Positions 8,266 to 18,176 of a DNA stretch of 34,216 nucleotides are shown here, piece after piece. The stretch is from Thermodesulfobacteriota bacterium (GTDB taxonomy: Bacteria; Desulfobacterota; BSN033; UBA1163), in the NCBI GenBank assembly GCA_026415035.1, contig JAOAHX010000027.1:1-34216 (forward strand), given 5' to 3'. A model generated the notes under the pieces. It searched no databases and was not told the origin of the DNA. It saw nothing but the letters and a program-made list of their open reading frames with translations. Every line of letters starts with the position of its first letter. Position 1 is the first letter of the stretch. A program made the position numbers and the translations under genes.

Positions 8266-9747
8266 TCAATCCTCCTTCAGATTTCCTGCTAACTTCCAGT
8301 CCACCTCTTTCAACACGTCCCCAAGGGTGCCGAGGGAGCCATCCTGCGCCGCCTTCTTCTTGTATCGATCGAACTCCTCCCGGTCCTCCCTCTCCTCCAG
8401 GGCCCTCTGGGAGAGCCTCACCCTCCCCTCCTCTTCGACGGAGAGGATGGCGACCTCGATTTCGCTCCCCCTTGGAAACCGCCTTTTTATATCCCCCTTC
8501 TCGGTGCTCCGAAGCTCCTCCAGGGGGAGAAATCCTTTCATCTTCGTCCCGAGCCGAGGAAGCCCAACAAAGATCCCATAAGGCTTAACCTCCTCCACGA
8601 TCCCCCTAAGGACCTGCCCCGGTTCGAGCCGCACCTCCGCGGCCCCCCCTTCCCTCTCCATCTTCTTTCTCAGCTCCGCCTCTTTGATCGACAGAGAGAT
8701 GCGCCTCGTCTCGTGATCGATGCCGAGGACGAGAACCTCGACAGACTCCCCTTCTTTCAAGACCTGTTTGGGATGGGTCACCCGCTCGTAGCGGATTTCG
8801 GAGATGTGGACCAGACCGTCGACCCCGGGGGCCACCTCGACGAAGGCCCCGAAGTCGGTCAATCGGGTCACCTTCCCTTGAATGATCTCTCCCTCCTCAA
8901 AACCGAGCCCCTTCTGCCAGGCGTCGGGTTCGAGGGCCTTGAGGGAGAGGGAAATCCTGGGCTTTCCCTCTTTTTCCGACTCCACCTTGAGCACCTTCAC
9001 CCGGACGGGCTGACCCACCTGAAGGACCTCGGAGGGGTGCTCGATCCTTCCGTGGGAGATCTCGGAGATGTGGATCATCCCTTCGAGGCCCCCGAGATCC
9101 ACGAAGGCGCCGAAGTGGGTTAATTTGGTTACCTTCCCTTCAAATTCGACGTCGGGCTGGAGTCTTGCAAGGGTCTCCTTGGCCAATCGCTCCTGTTCCT
9201 CCTCCAGGATCGCCCGCCGCGAGACGATGATGTTCTTGCCCCTCTCCCTGATCTCCGTGATGCGAAACCGGTATCTCGCTCCGAGATGGACCTCTGGTTT
9301 CTCTGTATAGATCAGATCGATCTGGCTCATCGGGCAAAAGGCCCGAAACCCTGAGAGGTCGATCTCAAACCCCCCTTTGATGACGGCGGAGACCCTTCCC
9401 TCGACAGGGAGGCGATTCTCCTTGGCATCGCGCAGTAGATCGAGGGTGTCCGCCCCCTGGATCTTCATCCCCCGGGTCAACCGGATCCCGTCTTTGAGAG
9501 AGGCCACCCGCATCTCGACCCGATCCCCCGGTTTGACGGTCAGGTGTCCCTGTTCGTCCAGAAACTCTCCGATATCGGCAACCCCCTCGCTCTTGCCTCC
9601 TAGATCGACGAAGACCGAATCCTTGCCGACCTTGGCAACCACCCCGGTGACCCTCTCTCCCGGCCTCACCCTCTGGCTGGGCCTCTCATAGCTCGCCTTT
9701 AAAAGTTCTTCAAAGCTGATTTCCCTCTCCTTCTCTTTGTCCGCCAT
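8266..9747 (-). CDS. rpsA: S1-domain RNA-binding protein (ribosomal protein S1-like)
   Basis: Protein of 493 residues built from five S1 (OB-fold) repeats at about 29-97, 113-180, 198-270, 285-355 and 375-450, with charged linkers. Repeats 3 and 4 carry the best consensus (THFGAFVDLGG-EGMIHISE and TDFGAFVEV-GVDGLVHISE). It should bind mRNA, either on the 30S subunit as a short S1 or as a translation or RNA-turnover factor. Classical S1 has six repeats and about 550 residues; this is shorter, so a second, longer S1 may exist elsewhere and the symbol is tentative. The start at 9747 has AAGGGG very close to the ATG. The spacer to the FKBP gene is 52 bases. Confidence 0.8.
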   Translation of the reverse strand: MADKEKEREISFEELLKASYERPSQRVRPGERVTGVVAKVGKDSVFVDLGGKSEGVADIGEFLDEQGHLTVKPGDRVEMRVASLKDGIRLTRGMKIQGADTLDLLRDAKENRLPVEGRVSAVIKGGFEIDLSGFRAFCPMSQIDLIYTEKPEVHLGARYRFRITEIRERGKNIIVSRRAILEEEQERLAKETLARLQPDVEFEGKVTKLTHFGAFVDLGGLEGMIHISEISHGRIEHPSEVLQVGQPVRVKVLKVESEKEGKPRISLSLKALEPDAWQKGLGFEEGEIIQGKVTRLTDFGAFVEVAPGVDGLVHISEIRYERVTHPKQVLKEGESVEVLVLGIDHETRRISLSIKEAELRKKMEREGGAAEVRLEPGQVLRGIVEEVKPYGIFVGLPRLGTKMKGFLPLEELRSTEKGDIKRRFPRGSEIEVAILSVEEEGRVRLSQRALEEREDREEFDRYKKKAAQDGSLGTLGDVLKEVDWKLAGNLKED

Positions 9748-9799
9748 TCCCCTTGCCTTTCATTGATTGAGTGGGTTCACCCTTGAAGCCAGCCTCCGG

Positions 9800-10498
9800 T
9801 TACTTCCTCTCCTCAACGGAGATCAGCTCCACCTCGAAGATGAGCGTAGCGTTGGGACCGATCTGGGGACCGGCGCCCCTCTCCCCATAGGCCAGATGGG
9901 GCGGGATGAAGAGCTGCCATTTGGCCCCCTCCTCCATCAGCTGGAGGGCCTCGGTCCATCCCGCGATGACGCCGCTGACCGGGAAGGTAGCGGGTTGGCC
10001 GCGGCGGTAGGAACTGTCGAATTCGGTCCCGTCGATCAGCGTGCCCCGGTAATGGGTGGTGACCGTATCGGACAGCTTCGGCCTCTTCCCGCTCCCCTTC
10101 TTTAACACCTTATACTGGAGGCCACTGGCCAACGTCACCACGCCTTCCTTCTTTCGGTTCTCCGCCAAAAAGGCCTCCCCTTCTTTCTTGTTCTTCTCCC
10201 CCATCTTTCTGGCGGCCTCCTCCTGTTTGGCCTGAAATTCCTTCTGAAAGGCCGCGATCGTCTCCTTCATCTCCTGGTCGGTCATGAGGGGTTTGTTGCC
10301 CGAGAGCGCGTCTTTGAGGCCTCGGAGGAGGAGGTCGGGGTTGATCTCGATCGACTGCCTCTTGAGGTTCGTCCCGATGTCCATCCCGATGACATAGCTC
10401 ACCCGGTCTTTCTGATCTTTCAAGACCGGCGTTGCCTGCCCATGGGCCTCCGCCCCGAAGAGCAAAAGCCCCAAAACGACGATCCAGCCGTGCTTCAT
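9800..10498 (-). CDS. FKBP-type peptidyl-prolyl cis-trans isomerase, exported
   Basis: Periplasmic or surface prolyl isomerase of the FkpA/Mip type, 232 residues. It has a signal peptide (about 1-22, ending near AHGQA), an alpha-helical dimerisation domain (about 28-125, with YVIGMDIG and a Lys/Glu-rich helix) and a C-terminal FKBP domain (about 130-230) with VTTHYRGTLIDGTEFDSS, the VIAGWTEALQLM helix and YGERGAG. The chosen ATG has AAAGGAGG upstream; an earlier in-frame ATG at 10570 adds 24 residues ahead of the signal peptide and was rejected. It is in line with, and 101 bases downstream of, nuoN. That spacer shows no good terminator, so read-through from the nuo operon is possible. Confidence 0.92.
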   Translation of the reverse strand: MKHGWIVVLGLLLFGAEAHGQATPVLKDQKDRVSYVIGMDIGTNLKRQSIEINPDLLLRGLKDALSGNKPLMTDQEMKETIAAFQKEFQAKQEEAARKMGEKNKKEGEAFLAENRKKEGVVTLASGLQYKVLKKGSGKRPKLSDTVTTHYRGTLIDGTEFDSSYRRGQPATFPVSGVIAGWTEALQLMEEGAKWQLFIPPHLAYGERGAGPQIGPNATLIFEVELISVEERK

Positions 10499-10599
10499 GC
10501 GGCCTCCTTTCTGGAGAAAGATTTCGGCAACGATAACTTTGATTGTAAAAGGATAGGCCCAGGGATGCAAAGAAAAAAGTGCCCGAGGGGATCTCTATC

Positions 10600-12051
10600 C
10601 TACATCAATCCGGCGATCGATCTCTGCGCAAAGGAGAGGACATTGGCAGGAAAGAGTCCCATGTAAAGGGTCCCGATCAGGGCCAAAATCAATGCGAGAA
10701 CCGGGGCCGGAAGAAAGGCAGGGAGGGAGATCTCTCGGGTGGCCTCCCTGAAATACATCAAGACCGTCACCCGGAGGTAGTAATAGACGGAGAGGGCGCT
10801 GTTGAGGACACCGATGACGGTCAACCAGTAAAACTTGGCCTCCACGGCCGCGCTGAAGACATAAAATTTGGCCATGAACCCGCCCAAAGGGGGGATGCCC
10901 GCCATCGAAAGGAGGAAGATCGTCAGGGAGGCGGCCAGAAGAGGATACTTAAATCCGATCCCCGCGTAGTCCGTGATCTGGGTATTCTCCTCCCCTTTCT
11001 TCCCGAGGAGGATGACGCAGGTAAAGGCCCCGAGGTTCATGAAGGCATAGGCCATGAGATAGAAGAGGATCCCCGCGGTCCCGGAGGGATTTCCAGCCAC
11101 GAAGGCGACCAGGATGTACCCGGCATGGGCGATGCTCGAGTAGGCCAGCATCCTTTTGATGTTGCTCTGGGAGATGGCCAGGAGATTTCCCACGGTCATG
11201 GTCAAGGCCGCCAGAAGCCACAGGATGGCCGTCCAGTCGGTCCGGAACTCCCCGAGGCCCGTGAAGAAGACCCGGAGGAGGGCCGAAAAACCGGCGGCCT
11301 TGACGCCGGTGGCCATGAAGGCGGTCACCGAAGTGGGCGCCCCCTCGTAGACATCGGGCGTCCACATGTGAAAGGGAACCGAGGCGATCTTGAAACCGAA
11401 GCCGATCGTCAGAAAGGCGAGGCTCATCAGGAGCAGGGGATGATCCAAGAGCCTCTTTTCAGCGATGAAGGAGGCGATCGCCTTCAGGGAAAGGGAGCCC
11501 GTGGCCCCGTAGAGGAAGGCGATCCCGTAGAGGAGAAACCCGGTGGCAAAGGCCCCTAACAGAAAATACTTGAAGGCGGACTCCACCGAACGATGGTCCT
11601 CCCTCATCATGCCGGCCAGGATGTAGACGGAGATGGACATCGTCTCCAGGCCGAGGAAGAGGACGATCAGGTGGGCTCCCGAGGCCATGAGCACCATCCC
11701 CAGCGTGGCAAAGAGGAGGAGGGCGTAATACTCCCCGAACCCCATCCCTTCCCGCGTGACGTAGCCCATCGAGGTCAGGAGGGTGAGAAAGGCGATCAGG
11801 AGGATGGTGATCTTGAAGAAGACGGCCAGCCCATCGGCGACAAACATCCCCTCGAACCCGGACTTTCCGGATCCGACCAGAGGAAGGGTGTAGAAGAAGG
11901 CAATGGCCACGCCGACGAGGCTGAGGAGCCCGAGAAACTCCTTCCTCTCCCTCTTCGGCCAAAAGACATCGATCAGGAGGACGAGGAACCCGAAAACCGC
12001 GAGGACGATTTCTGGGGCTATGAGATAGAGATCGATCTCTGGGAATTTCAT
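10600..12051 (-). CDS. nuoN: NADH-quinone oxidoreductase subunit N-like (complex I antiporter-type subunit)
   Basis: Polytopic membrane protein of 483 residues, about 14 helices, homologous to Mrp-type antiporters and one of three ion-pumping subunits of complex I. The conserved acidic residue of helix 5 is Glu136 in GLETMS, and the ion-channel region around FKIASVPFHMWTPDVYEGAP is intact. It is the last nuo gene, 94 bases after nuoM, and starts at an ATG preceded by GGAGGAG. It belongs to the membrane arm, farthest from neither end (between M and the K/J/A group). Length and motifs are normal for the family. Confidence 0.96.
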   Translation of the reverse strand: MKFPEIDLYLIAPEIVLAVFGFLVLLIDVFWPKRERKEFLGLLSLVGVAIAFFYTLPLVGSGKSGFEGMFVADGLAVFFKITILLIAFLTLLTSMGYVTREGMGFGEYYALLLFATLGMVLMASGAHLIVLFLGLETMSISVYILAGMMREDHRSVESAFKYFLLGAFATGFLLYGIAFLYGATGSLSLKAIASFIAEKRLLDHPLLLMSLAFLTIGFGFKIASVPFHMWTPDVYEGAPTSVTAFMATGVKAAGFSALLRVFFTGLGEFRTDWTAILWLLAALTMTVGNLLAISQSNIKRMLAYSSIAHAGYILVAFVAGNPSGTAGILFYLMAYAFMNLGAFTCVILLGKKGEENTQITDYAGIGFKYPLLAASLTIFLLSMAGIPPLGGFMAKFYVFSAAVEAKFYWLTVIGVLNSALSVYYYLRVTVLMYFREATREISLPAFLPAPVLALILALIGTLYMGLFPANVLSFAQRSIAGLM

Positions 12052-12145
12052 TCAGCTCCTCCGGTTGAAAAATCCGAAACCCGTTTAAGGCTCAAAGGTC
12101 CCGAGGATCCGACCATGGGGCCGATTCGACCCCCGGGACGTTACC

Positions 12146-13690
12146 CTACTTTTTGACCTCGGCCACGACCTTCGGCTCAGGCCGCTCCGCCTTCATCTCC
12201 ACCTTCGCCTTCACCTCGCTCAAAAACTTCTCCACGCTCGCCTCCATCCTGTCGAAGAAGACCTTTGGATAGACGCCCATCAGGAAGATCAGGGCGATCA
12301 TGGGAACGAGCGTGAGGACTTCCCGCACTTGGAGGTCCTTCAACCCCTCGTTTTCCGGATGGGTGATCTTGCCGAACATCACCCGCTGGAACATCCAAAG
12401 CATGTAGGCCGCCCCGAGGATGACCCCCGTGGCCGCCAGCACACCGTAGACCCGATTGGCCTGAAACGCCCCGAGGAGGATGAGAAATTCTCCCACGAAC
12501 CCGTTCGTGCCGGGCAACCCGATGGAGGAAAGGGTCACGATCATAAAACAGGCGGCCAAAACCGGCATCGCCTTCGAGATCCCGCCGAAATCGGCAATCA
12601 TCCGGGTATGCCGCCTTTCATAAAGCATTCCGACGATGAGGAAGAGGGAGCCCGTGCTGATCCCGTGATTGAGCATCTGATAGATCGACCCCTGAACCCC
12701 CTGGGGATTGAAGGCGAACATCCCGAGCATGACGTAGCCGAGATGGCTGACACTTGAGAAGGCGACGAGCCTTTTGAGGTCGGGCTGCATCATCGACACC
12801 AGCGCCCCGTAGAGGATCCCGATGAGGGCCAGGGTCGAGATGAGGGGCATGAGACCGAAGGCGGCATGGGGAAACAGGGGGATGGCAAACCGGATGAACC
12901 CGTAGGTTCCCATCTTGAGCAGGACGCCCGCGAGGATGACGCTCCCGGCGGTCGGCGCCTCGGTGTGCGCATCGGGTAACCACGTATGAAATGGAAACAT
13001 CGGCACCTTGATGGCAAAGGCGAGGGCAAAGGCCGAAAAGAGCCAGTACTGCGTGGAGACCGGGAGGTTCAACCGGTAGAGTTCGAGCAGGTCGAAGGTC
13101 CCCTTGCCCGCAGTGCTGGCCTGGTGAAAATAGAGGGCCAAGATGGCCACCAACATTAAGACGCTTCCGGCCATGGTGAAAAGGAAGAATTTGATCGCCG
13201 CATAGATCCGCCTTGCAGGATTGCCCCAGACGCCGATCAGGAGGTACATGGGGATGAGCATCGCCTCCCAGAAGACGTAAAAGAGGACGAGGTCCAGGGC
13301 GACCAGGGCGCCGACCATCCCGGTTTCGAGAAAGAGGAAGGAGAACAGATACTCCTTCACCCGGAAAGTGATGGCCGTCCACGAACAGAGGATACAGAGG
13401 ACGGTCAGAAAGGTCGTCAGCAGCACGAGGAGCAGGCTGATCCCGTCGATCCCGACCTTGTAACTGATCCCGTAAGCCTCCACCCACCACCAGTCCTCCA
13501 CGAACTGCATCGATCCGGTCGTGGGGTCGAACTTAAAAAACAGGGGAAGGGAGGCAAGGAATTCGATCAGGGCAATGACCAGGGTCGTCCACCGAAGGGT
13601 CTCCTCCTTCTTGAGGAAGAGAAGGAGAAAGGCCCCCGCGAGGGGGAAGAAGATCAGAAAGGATAGGATGGGGATGCCCAAGATGTCCAT
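12146..13690 (-). CDS. nuoM: NADH-quinone oxidoreductase subunit M-like (complex I antiporter-type subunit)
   Basis: Polytopic pumping subunit of 514 residues. The conserved Glu142 ([13 protein letters not shown]) and Lys228 ([18 protein letters not shown]) that form the proton path are both present. It starts with AAGGAG nine bases upstream and lies 45 bases after nuoL in the standard L-M-N order. The C-terminal 25 residues form a charged Lys/Glu-rich tail (ending VVAEVKK), a little longer than usual. Nothing suggests loss of pumping: this membrane arm should move ions when the hydrophilic arm exchanges electrons with quinone. Confidence 0.97.
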   Translation of the reverse strand: MDILGIPILSFLIFFPLAGAFLLLFLKKEETLRWTTLVIALIEFLASLPLFFKFDPTTGSMQFVEDWWWVEAYGISYKVGIDGISLLLVLLTTFLTVLCILCSWTAITFRVKEYLFSFLFLETGMVGALVALDLVLFYVFWEAMLIPMYLLIGVWGNPARRIYAAIKFFLFTMAGSVLMLVAILALYFHQASTAGKGTFDLLELYRLNLPVSTQYWLFSAFALAFAIKVPMFPFHTWLPDAHTEAPTAGSVILAGVLLKMGTYGFIRFAIPLFPHAAFGLMPLISTLALIGILYGALVSMMQPDLKRLVAFSSVSHLGYVMLGMFAFNPQGVQGSIYQMLNHGISTGSLFLIVGMLYERRHTRMIADFGGISKAMPVLAACFMIVTLSSIGLPGTNGFVGEFLILLGAFQANRVYGVLAATGVILGAAYMLWMFQRVMFGKITHPENEGLKDLQVREVLTLVPMIALIFLMGVYPKVFFDRMEASVEKFLSEVKAKVEMKAERPEPKVVAEVKK

Positions 13691-13735
13691 GAACCGCGCT
13701 CCTTCCGGTTTACCCGTCTCGCCTCATCGGGGCGT

Positions 13736-15679
13736 TCATCTGAGGAAGATCCCCCGGAGAAGGTAGTATCCTGCGAGGATCACTCCGCCGACGACCATCG
13801 AAAAGGCATAATGCTGAACCAGCCCGGTCTGAGCCCTTCTCATCACGCTGGAGATCCAGCCGATGAGATAGGCCAACCCGTTGACCGTCCCGTCGATCAC
13901 GAACTCATCAAACCCCTTCCAGAGCCCGCGGCCCAGACCCTTGATGGAGTCGACGAAGAGGATCTGGTAGAGCTCGTCTACATAATACTTGTTCGAGACC
14001 ACCCTGTAGACCCCCCTCCATCTTTCGGCCAACACCTTGGGGAGGTGGGGATGCTTCAGATAAAGCACGTAGGCGACCCCGATGCCCCCGAGGGCGATGG
14101 CCACGGAGAGGGCCATGAGGAAGAGCTCGAGCGCCGCGGAGTGTCCCCCGGTTCCACCCGCCGCCCCTGCCTCAGCCGTCCCCCCTCCACCCACCACCGG
14201 CGCCAAAAATTCGTGGAGGTGATTGGCCCCTCCCAGCACATGGGGCACGCCCACATATCCTCCCACGATCGAGAGAAGGGCCAGGAGCACGAGGGGAACG
14301 GTCATGATCTTCGGAGATTCGTGGACGTGATGTTCGATGTGGGGATCGACCCTCGAGGCCCCGAAGAAGGTCAGGAAGAGCGCCCGGAACATATAGAAGG
14401 CGGTCATGCCCGCGGCCACCGCGGCCACCAGCCAGATGAGGAAGTGGCCCCGTGGGCTGGAGAAGGCCATCCAGAGGATCTCGTCCTTGCTGAAGAAGCC
14501 GGACAGACCGGGAATCCCCGAGATCGCCAGCGTGGCGACGAAGAAGGTCCAGAAGGTGACGGGAATCTTCCTTCTCAGCCCTCCCATCCTCCGGATGTCG
14601 AGCTCTCCGCTCAGGGCGTGCATGACGCTGCCCGCGCCCAGGAAGAGGAGGCCTTTGAAGAAGGCATGGGTCATCAGGTGGAAGATGCCCGCGGCATAGG
14701 CCCCCACGCCCACGGCCACAAACATATAGCCGAGCTGGCTGATCGTGGAATAGGCCAAAATCTTCTTCAGGTCGTACTGGCAGAAGCCGATCGAGGCCGT
14801 GAAGATGGCCGTGGCCACCCCGACGATCGCCACCACCGCCATCGCCAAGGGCGCCATATTGTAGAGGACGCTGCAGCGGGCCACCATGTAGACGCCTGCC
14901 GTCACCATCGTGGCGGCATGGATCAAGGAGCTGACCGGCGTGGGGCCCTCCATCGCATCGGGAAGCCAGACGTAGAGGGGGATCTGGGCCGATTTCCCGC
15001 AGGCCCCCAAAAAGAGCAGGAGGCCGATCGCCGTGGCCGTCTCGGTCGTCAGACCGGACGCTTTCGCAAAGGCCTCGGTGAAGTCGAGGGTCCCGAGGTG
15101 GATAAAGATCAGAAACATGCCCAAGATGAAACCGAAATCGCCCACCCGGTTCACCACAAAGGCCTTCTTTCCCGCGTTGGCCGCCGAATCCTTCTCATAC
15201 CAGAAACCGATCAGGAGATAGGAGCAGAGGCCCACGCCTTCCCAGCCTACGAACATCAGGAGGAAGTTGTTGGCCAGGACGAGGTTGAGCATCATGAAGA
15301 CGAAGAGGTTGAGGTAGGTGAAGTAACGGGCATAACCCGGATCGTCGTGCATGTAGCCCACCGAGTAGATGTGGATGAGAAAGCTCACGCCGGTCACGAT
15401 CAGGGCCATGAGGATGGAAAGGGGGTCGATCTGATAACCGATCACCGTCCGAAAGCCCCCCGAGACGACCCAGTCGAAGAGCACCTTCTCGAAGAGCCGG
15501 TCCGCCGGAGGCCTCTGGATCAGGTCGAAGAAGACCAGGACCGAGGTGAAGAAGGAGAGGCCGATGGCCGAAGGGCCTACCCAGCTGACCGTGGCCTTTC
15601 CGAACCTTTTCCCCAAAAGGCCGTTGACCAGAAATCCGAGGAACGGAAAGAGGGGGATGAGCCACACATACTCGAGCAT
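13736..15679 (-). CDS. nuoL: NADH-quinone oxidoreductase subunit L-like (complex I distal pump)
   Basis: Distal antiporter-like subunit, 647 residues. Conserved features are Glu147 in GWEGVGLCSYLLIGFWYE, the PIDPLS-like QIDPLSILM near 83-91, and the HAATMVTAGVYM stretch. The C-terminal part carries the amphipathic lateral helix and final membrane helix (about 580-645) that clamp N and M. The loop at about 495-510, rich in Gly and Ala (VGGGGTAEAGAAGGTGG), is an insertion of low complexity before the lateral helix. The start has AAAGGAG upstream. The gene is 55 bases after nuoK. A 627-codon open frame on the opposite strand is a codon-bias shadow. Confidence 0.97.
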   Translation of the reverse strand: MLEYVWLIPLFPFLGFLVNGLLGKRFGKATVSWVGPSAIGLSFFTSVLVFFDLIQRPPADRLFEKVLFDWVVSGGFRTVIGYQIDPLSILMALIVTGVSFLIHIYSVGYMHDDPGYARYFTYLNLFVFMMLNLVLANNFLLMFVGWEGVGLCSYLLIGFWYEKDSAANAGKKAFVVNRVGDFGFILGMFLIFIHLGTLDFTEAFAKASGLTTETATAIGLLLFLGACGKSAQIPLYVWLPDAMEGPTPVSSLIHAATMVTAGVYMVARCSVLYNMAPLAMAVVAIVGVATAIFTASIGFCQYDLKKILAYSTISQLGYMFVAVGVGAYAAGIFHLMTHAFFKGLLFLGAGSVMHALSGELDIRRMGGLRRKIPVTFWTFFVATLAISGIPGLSGFFSKDEILWMAFSSPRGHFLIWLVAAVAAGMTAFYMFRALFLTFFGASRVDPHIEHHVHESPKIMTVPLVLLALLSIVGGYVGVPHVLGGANHLHEFLAPVVGGGGTAEAGAAGGTGGHSAALELFLMALSVAIALGGIGVAYVLYLKHPHLPKVLAERWRGVYRVVSNKYYVDELYQILFVDSIKGLGRGLWKGFDEFVIDGTVNGLAYLIGWISSVMRRAQTGLVQHYAFSMVVGGVILAGYYLLRGIFLR

Positions 15680-15734
15680 GAGAAACTCCTTTGATCCCCC
15701 CGATCCCTCTTCCGCGAGGGAGGGGACGGAGGGG

Positions 15735-16052
15735 TTACCATTTCAACAGTTGGACCTCATCGACGTTGATCGTCCCCTTGGACCGGTAGAGCATCACGAA
15801 GATGGCCAATCCCACGGCGGCCTCGGCTGCGGCCACGGCCATCACGAAGAAGGCGAAGATCACGCCGTCGATGGACTGGAGACAACGGGCAAAGGTGACG
15901 AACGTCAGATTGACGGCGTTGAGCATCAACTCGATCGAGATGAAGACGACGATGGCGTTCCGCCGGGTCAAGGCGCCGATGGCGCCGATGGTGAAGAGGG
16001 CGCCGCTCAAGACGAGGTAGAGGCTCGGAGGGATGCTCGGGATGGCCCACAT
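15735..16052 (-). CDS. nuoK: NADH-quinone oxidoreductase subunit K-like
   Basis: Small membrane subunit of 105 residues with three helices. The two buried glutamates of the family are present: Glu41 in [11 protein letters not shown] and Glu77 in [13 protein letters not shown]. These lie on the path coupling the quinone site to the pumping subunits. It starts at 16052, with AAGGAG eight bases upstream, twelve bases after nuoJ. Confidence 0.95.
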   Translation of the reverse strand: MWAIPSIPPSLYLVLSGALFTIGAIGALTRRNAIVVFISIELMLNAVNLTFVTFARCLQSIDGVIFAFFVMAVAAAEAAVGLAIFVMLYRSKGTINVDEVQLLKW

Positions 16053-16064
16053 GGTCGTTTCTCC

Positions 16065-16592
16065 TTATCTCCTCTGCTTGCTTAAGATGACCGCCCCGAT
16101 CATGGCCGCCACGAGGAGGATCGAGACGATCTCGAAGGGAAAGAGATACGTGGTGAAGATGGCCTCTCCGACGGCCCTCACATCGGCCCCGACCTTTTCT
16201 GGGGCGTAGGAACCCGTCTGCCCGCTCGGGGCGCGGGCGGTAACCGCATACACGATGCCGATGAGAAAGAGAACGGAAAAGAGGCCTCCGAGGACCTTGG
16301 CATAGGCGATCTTCAACCGGGAGCGGAGCTCCGTCTCCAGATCGAGGAGCATGATGACGAAGACGATGAGCATGACGATGGCCCCGGCATAGACGATGAC
16401 CTGGATGATGGCGATGAAGGGGCTGTAGAGGAGGAGGTAAAGGACCGCCACACAGAGGAGGGTGAGCGCCATGAAGAGGGCGCTGTGGATCGGGTTTTTC
16501 CGTGTGATGACCATCAGGGAGGCGACGATCGAGACAAAGGCCACCCCCAGAAAGATGAGCCATTGAAAGAGGGTCCCAAGATGTTCAGCCAT
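16065..16592 (-). CDS. nuoJ: NADH-quinone oxidoreductase subunit J-like
   Basis: Membrane subunit of 175 residues with five predicted helices, within the normal range. The conserved third-helix segment (VIVYAGAIVMLIVFVIMLLD, residues about 64-83) is intact; this helix rotates and carries a pi-bulge in known structures. The loop after helix 4 is mostly hydrophilic (about 128-145). AGGAG precedes the start. Between it and nuoI lies a 112-base spacer with no gene, the largest gap inside this part of the operon, holding a 6-bp GC hairpin (16632-16656). Confidence 0.93.
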   Translation of the reverse strand: MAEHLGTLFQWLIFLGVAFVSIVASLMVITRKNPIHSALFMALTLLCVAVLYLLLYSPFIAIIQVIVYAGAIVMLIVFVIMLLDLETELRSRLKIAYAKVLGGLFSVLFLIGIVYAVTARAPSGQTGSYAPEKVGADVRAVGEAIFTTYLFPFEIVSILLVAAMIGAVILSKQRR

Positions 16593-16704
16593 GGTGTCTA
16601 CTCCTGATTCGGCCAGAGCTGTTTTTTGGCTCCCCTTCGTCTCGATCGAAAAGGGGCCTTCTGCTTCGTTTCGAATCCCGGGTTTCTGGCGTCGAGGCCT
16701 GGCT

Positions 16705-17118
16705 TCATAGGTTGTTCCTCTTCTCCTCCAGGAGCCTCTCCGTGTTCATCAGAAAGGGAGCCCTCGATCGCTCCACCCATTCATAGTTCTTGCCGACGAA
16801 GATGGCATTGACCGGACAGGCCTCCTCGCAATAGCCGCAGAAGATACACCTCAAGGCGTCGAGTTCATAGGAGAGGGGATATCGCCGCCCCTCCGGGTCC
16901 TCTGCGGTCACGATGGAGATGCACTGGGAGGGGCAGACCGCCATGCAGAGCCCGCAGGCCACACACTTCGGCCTCCCCTCCTCGTCTCGCTCGAAATATT
17001 GAATCCCCCTCCACCGTTTGGCCGGAGGCCGTTTCTCTTCGGGATACTGAATGGTGATGGGTCGGGAGAAGAACTGCTTCAGGGTGAAGGCCAGGCCTTT
17101 GAGCAAGGGAACGATCAT
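16705..17118 (-). CDS. nuoI: NADH-quinone oxidoreductase subunit I-like, two 4Fe-4S ferredoxin
   Basis: Peripheral iron-sulfur subunit, 137 residues, that carries clusters N6a and N6b between the input module and NuoB. Two complete motifs are visible: Cys52, 55, 58, 62 (CVACGLCMAVCP, with an extra Cys66) and Cys91, 94, 97, 101 (CIFCGYCEEACP). It is somewhat shorter than the roughly 160-180 residues of many homologues, mostly in the C-terminal tail. GGAGGGGG precedes the start, and it is 13 bases after nuoH. The presence of NuoI shows that electrons are expected to enter through a further module rather than directly at NuoB. Confidence 0.95.
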   Translation of the reverse strand: MIVPLLKGLAFTLKQFFSRPITIQYPEEKRPPAKRWRGIQYFERDEEGRPKCVACGLCMAVCPSQCISIVTAEDPEGRRYPLSYELDALRCIFCGYCEEACPVNAIFVGKNYEWVERSRAPFLMNTERLLEEKRNNL

Positions 17119-17131
17119 CAGAAACCCCCTC

Positions 17132-18151
17132 CTATCCTTTCAATGAAACGACCAGCGCCGTGACCAGGAGGTTGCCGAGGGCCAGGGGAAAAAGCACCTT
17201 CCAGCCGAATTTCATGATCTGATCGTAACGGAGCCTCGGGAACGTCCCCCTCTGCCAGATGAAGAAGAAGAGGAAGACGAAGAGCTTGGCGCAGAACCAG
17301 ACGACCCCCGGAATGAAATCGAGCTGGGGCAAGGGGGGCTGCCATCCTCCCCAGAACAGGGTCACAGCCAGGCCAGCCATGGCGATCATGTGGGCGTATT
17401 CGGCCATGAAAAAGAGGGCAAACTTCATGCTGCTGTATTCGATGTTGAAGCCACAGGCCAGTTCCGATTCGGACTCCGGCATATCGAAGGGCGTCCGGTT
17501 GATCTCGGCCAGGCCGCAGACGAGGTAGAGGAGGAAGGCCAGGGGTTGATACCAGACGTTCCAGTTCCAGAAGCCGCCGGCCTGCTGAAGGACGATCTCC
17601 GTGAGCCTCAGACTTCCCGACAGGAGGATGACGCCGGTGATCGAAAGGCCGAGGGCCACCTCGTAGCTGATCATCTGGGCAGCGGCCCGCAGCGAACCGG
17701 TCAGGCCATACTTGTTTCCCGAAGACCAGCCGCCCAGGACGATCCCGAACTCGCCCAGAGAGGCCACGCCGAAGAGGTAGAGCAGGGCGATGTCGATGTC
17801 GGCGATCCTCAATTTGACGACCCAGTCGGTGAAGGGAACCCGGAACTCGTGGCCGAAGGGGATGACCGCGAAGAGGGCGATGGCCGAGACGATGGAGATC
17901 ATGGGCGCCAGGACGAAGACCGGCTTGTCGGCGCCCGCTGGGATCAGATCCTCCTTGAAGAAGGCCTTGATGCCGTCGGAGAGGGGCTGGAGGAGTCCGA
18001 AGGGGCCACAGCGGTTCGGACCGTAACGGACCTGGAGGTGGCCCAGGACCTTCCGCTCCAGCCAGGTGAGATAGGCGACCGAGAGCATCAGGCAGGCGAA
18101 GACCACCACGCACTTCACGATGATCTCAATGAGAAGGTATAAGACCTGCAT
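17132..18151 (-). CDS. nuoH: NADH-quinone oxidoreductase subunit H-like
   Basis: Membrane subunit of 339 residues forming, with B and D, the quinone chamber. Conserved loops are present: TWLERKVLGHLQVRYGPNRCGPFGLLQPLSD near the N-terminus (segment about 29-60), the acidic loop with AEINRTPFDMPESESELACGF in the middle, and FVFLFFFIWQRGTFPRLRYDQ near the C-terminus. The acidic E-channel residues appear intact. The start at 18151 (MQVLYLL) has GGAAGGAG upstream; an in-frame ATG at 18187 would overlap the previous gene and adds 12 charged residues. There are 25 bases between it and the upstream flavoprotein gene. Confidence 0.96.
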   Translation of the reverse strand: MQVLYLLIEIIVKCVVVFACLMLSVAYLTWLERKVLGHLQVRYGPNRCGPFGLLQPLSDGIKAFFKEDLIPAGADKPVFVLAPMISIVSAIALFAVIPFGHEFRVPFTDWVVKLRIADIDIALLYLFGVASLGEFGIVLGGWSSGNKYGLTGSLRAAAQMISYEVALGLSITGVILLSGSLRLTEIVLQQAGGFWNWNVWYQPLAFLLYLVCGLAEINRTPFDMPESESELACGFNIEYSSMKFALFFMAEYAHMIAMAGLAVTLFWGGWQPPLPQLDFIPGVVWFCAKLFVFLFFFIWQRGTFPRLRYDQIMKFGWKVLFPLALGNLLVTALVVSLKG

Positions 18152-18176
18152 CCCGCTTCTCCTTCCACTCCCCTTT

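Noticed and set aside
10540-10600. Intrinsic terminator after nuoN, suggested by a T-run on the minus strand
   Set aside because: The stem before the T-run is only about three base pairs, too weak to support.
13811-15694. 627-codon open frame on the plus strand
   Set aside because: It lies entirely antisense to nuoL; its composition (very rich in Glu, Asp, His, Arg) is the mirror of a hydrophobic GC-rich gene, with no start signal.
16632-16656. Terminator between nuoJ and nuoI (6-bp CCCCTT/AAGGGG hairpin)
   Set aside because: The loop is 13 bases and no U-run follows on the operon strand; termination inside the nuo operon would make no sense.
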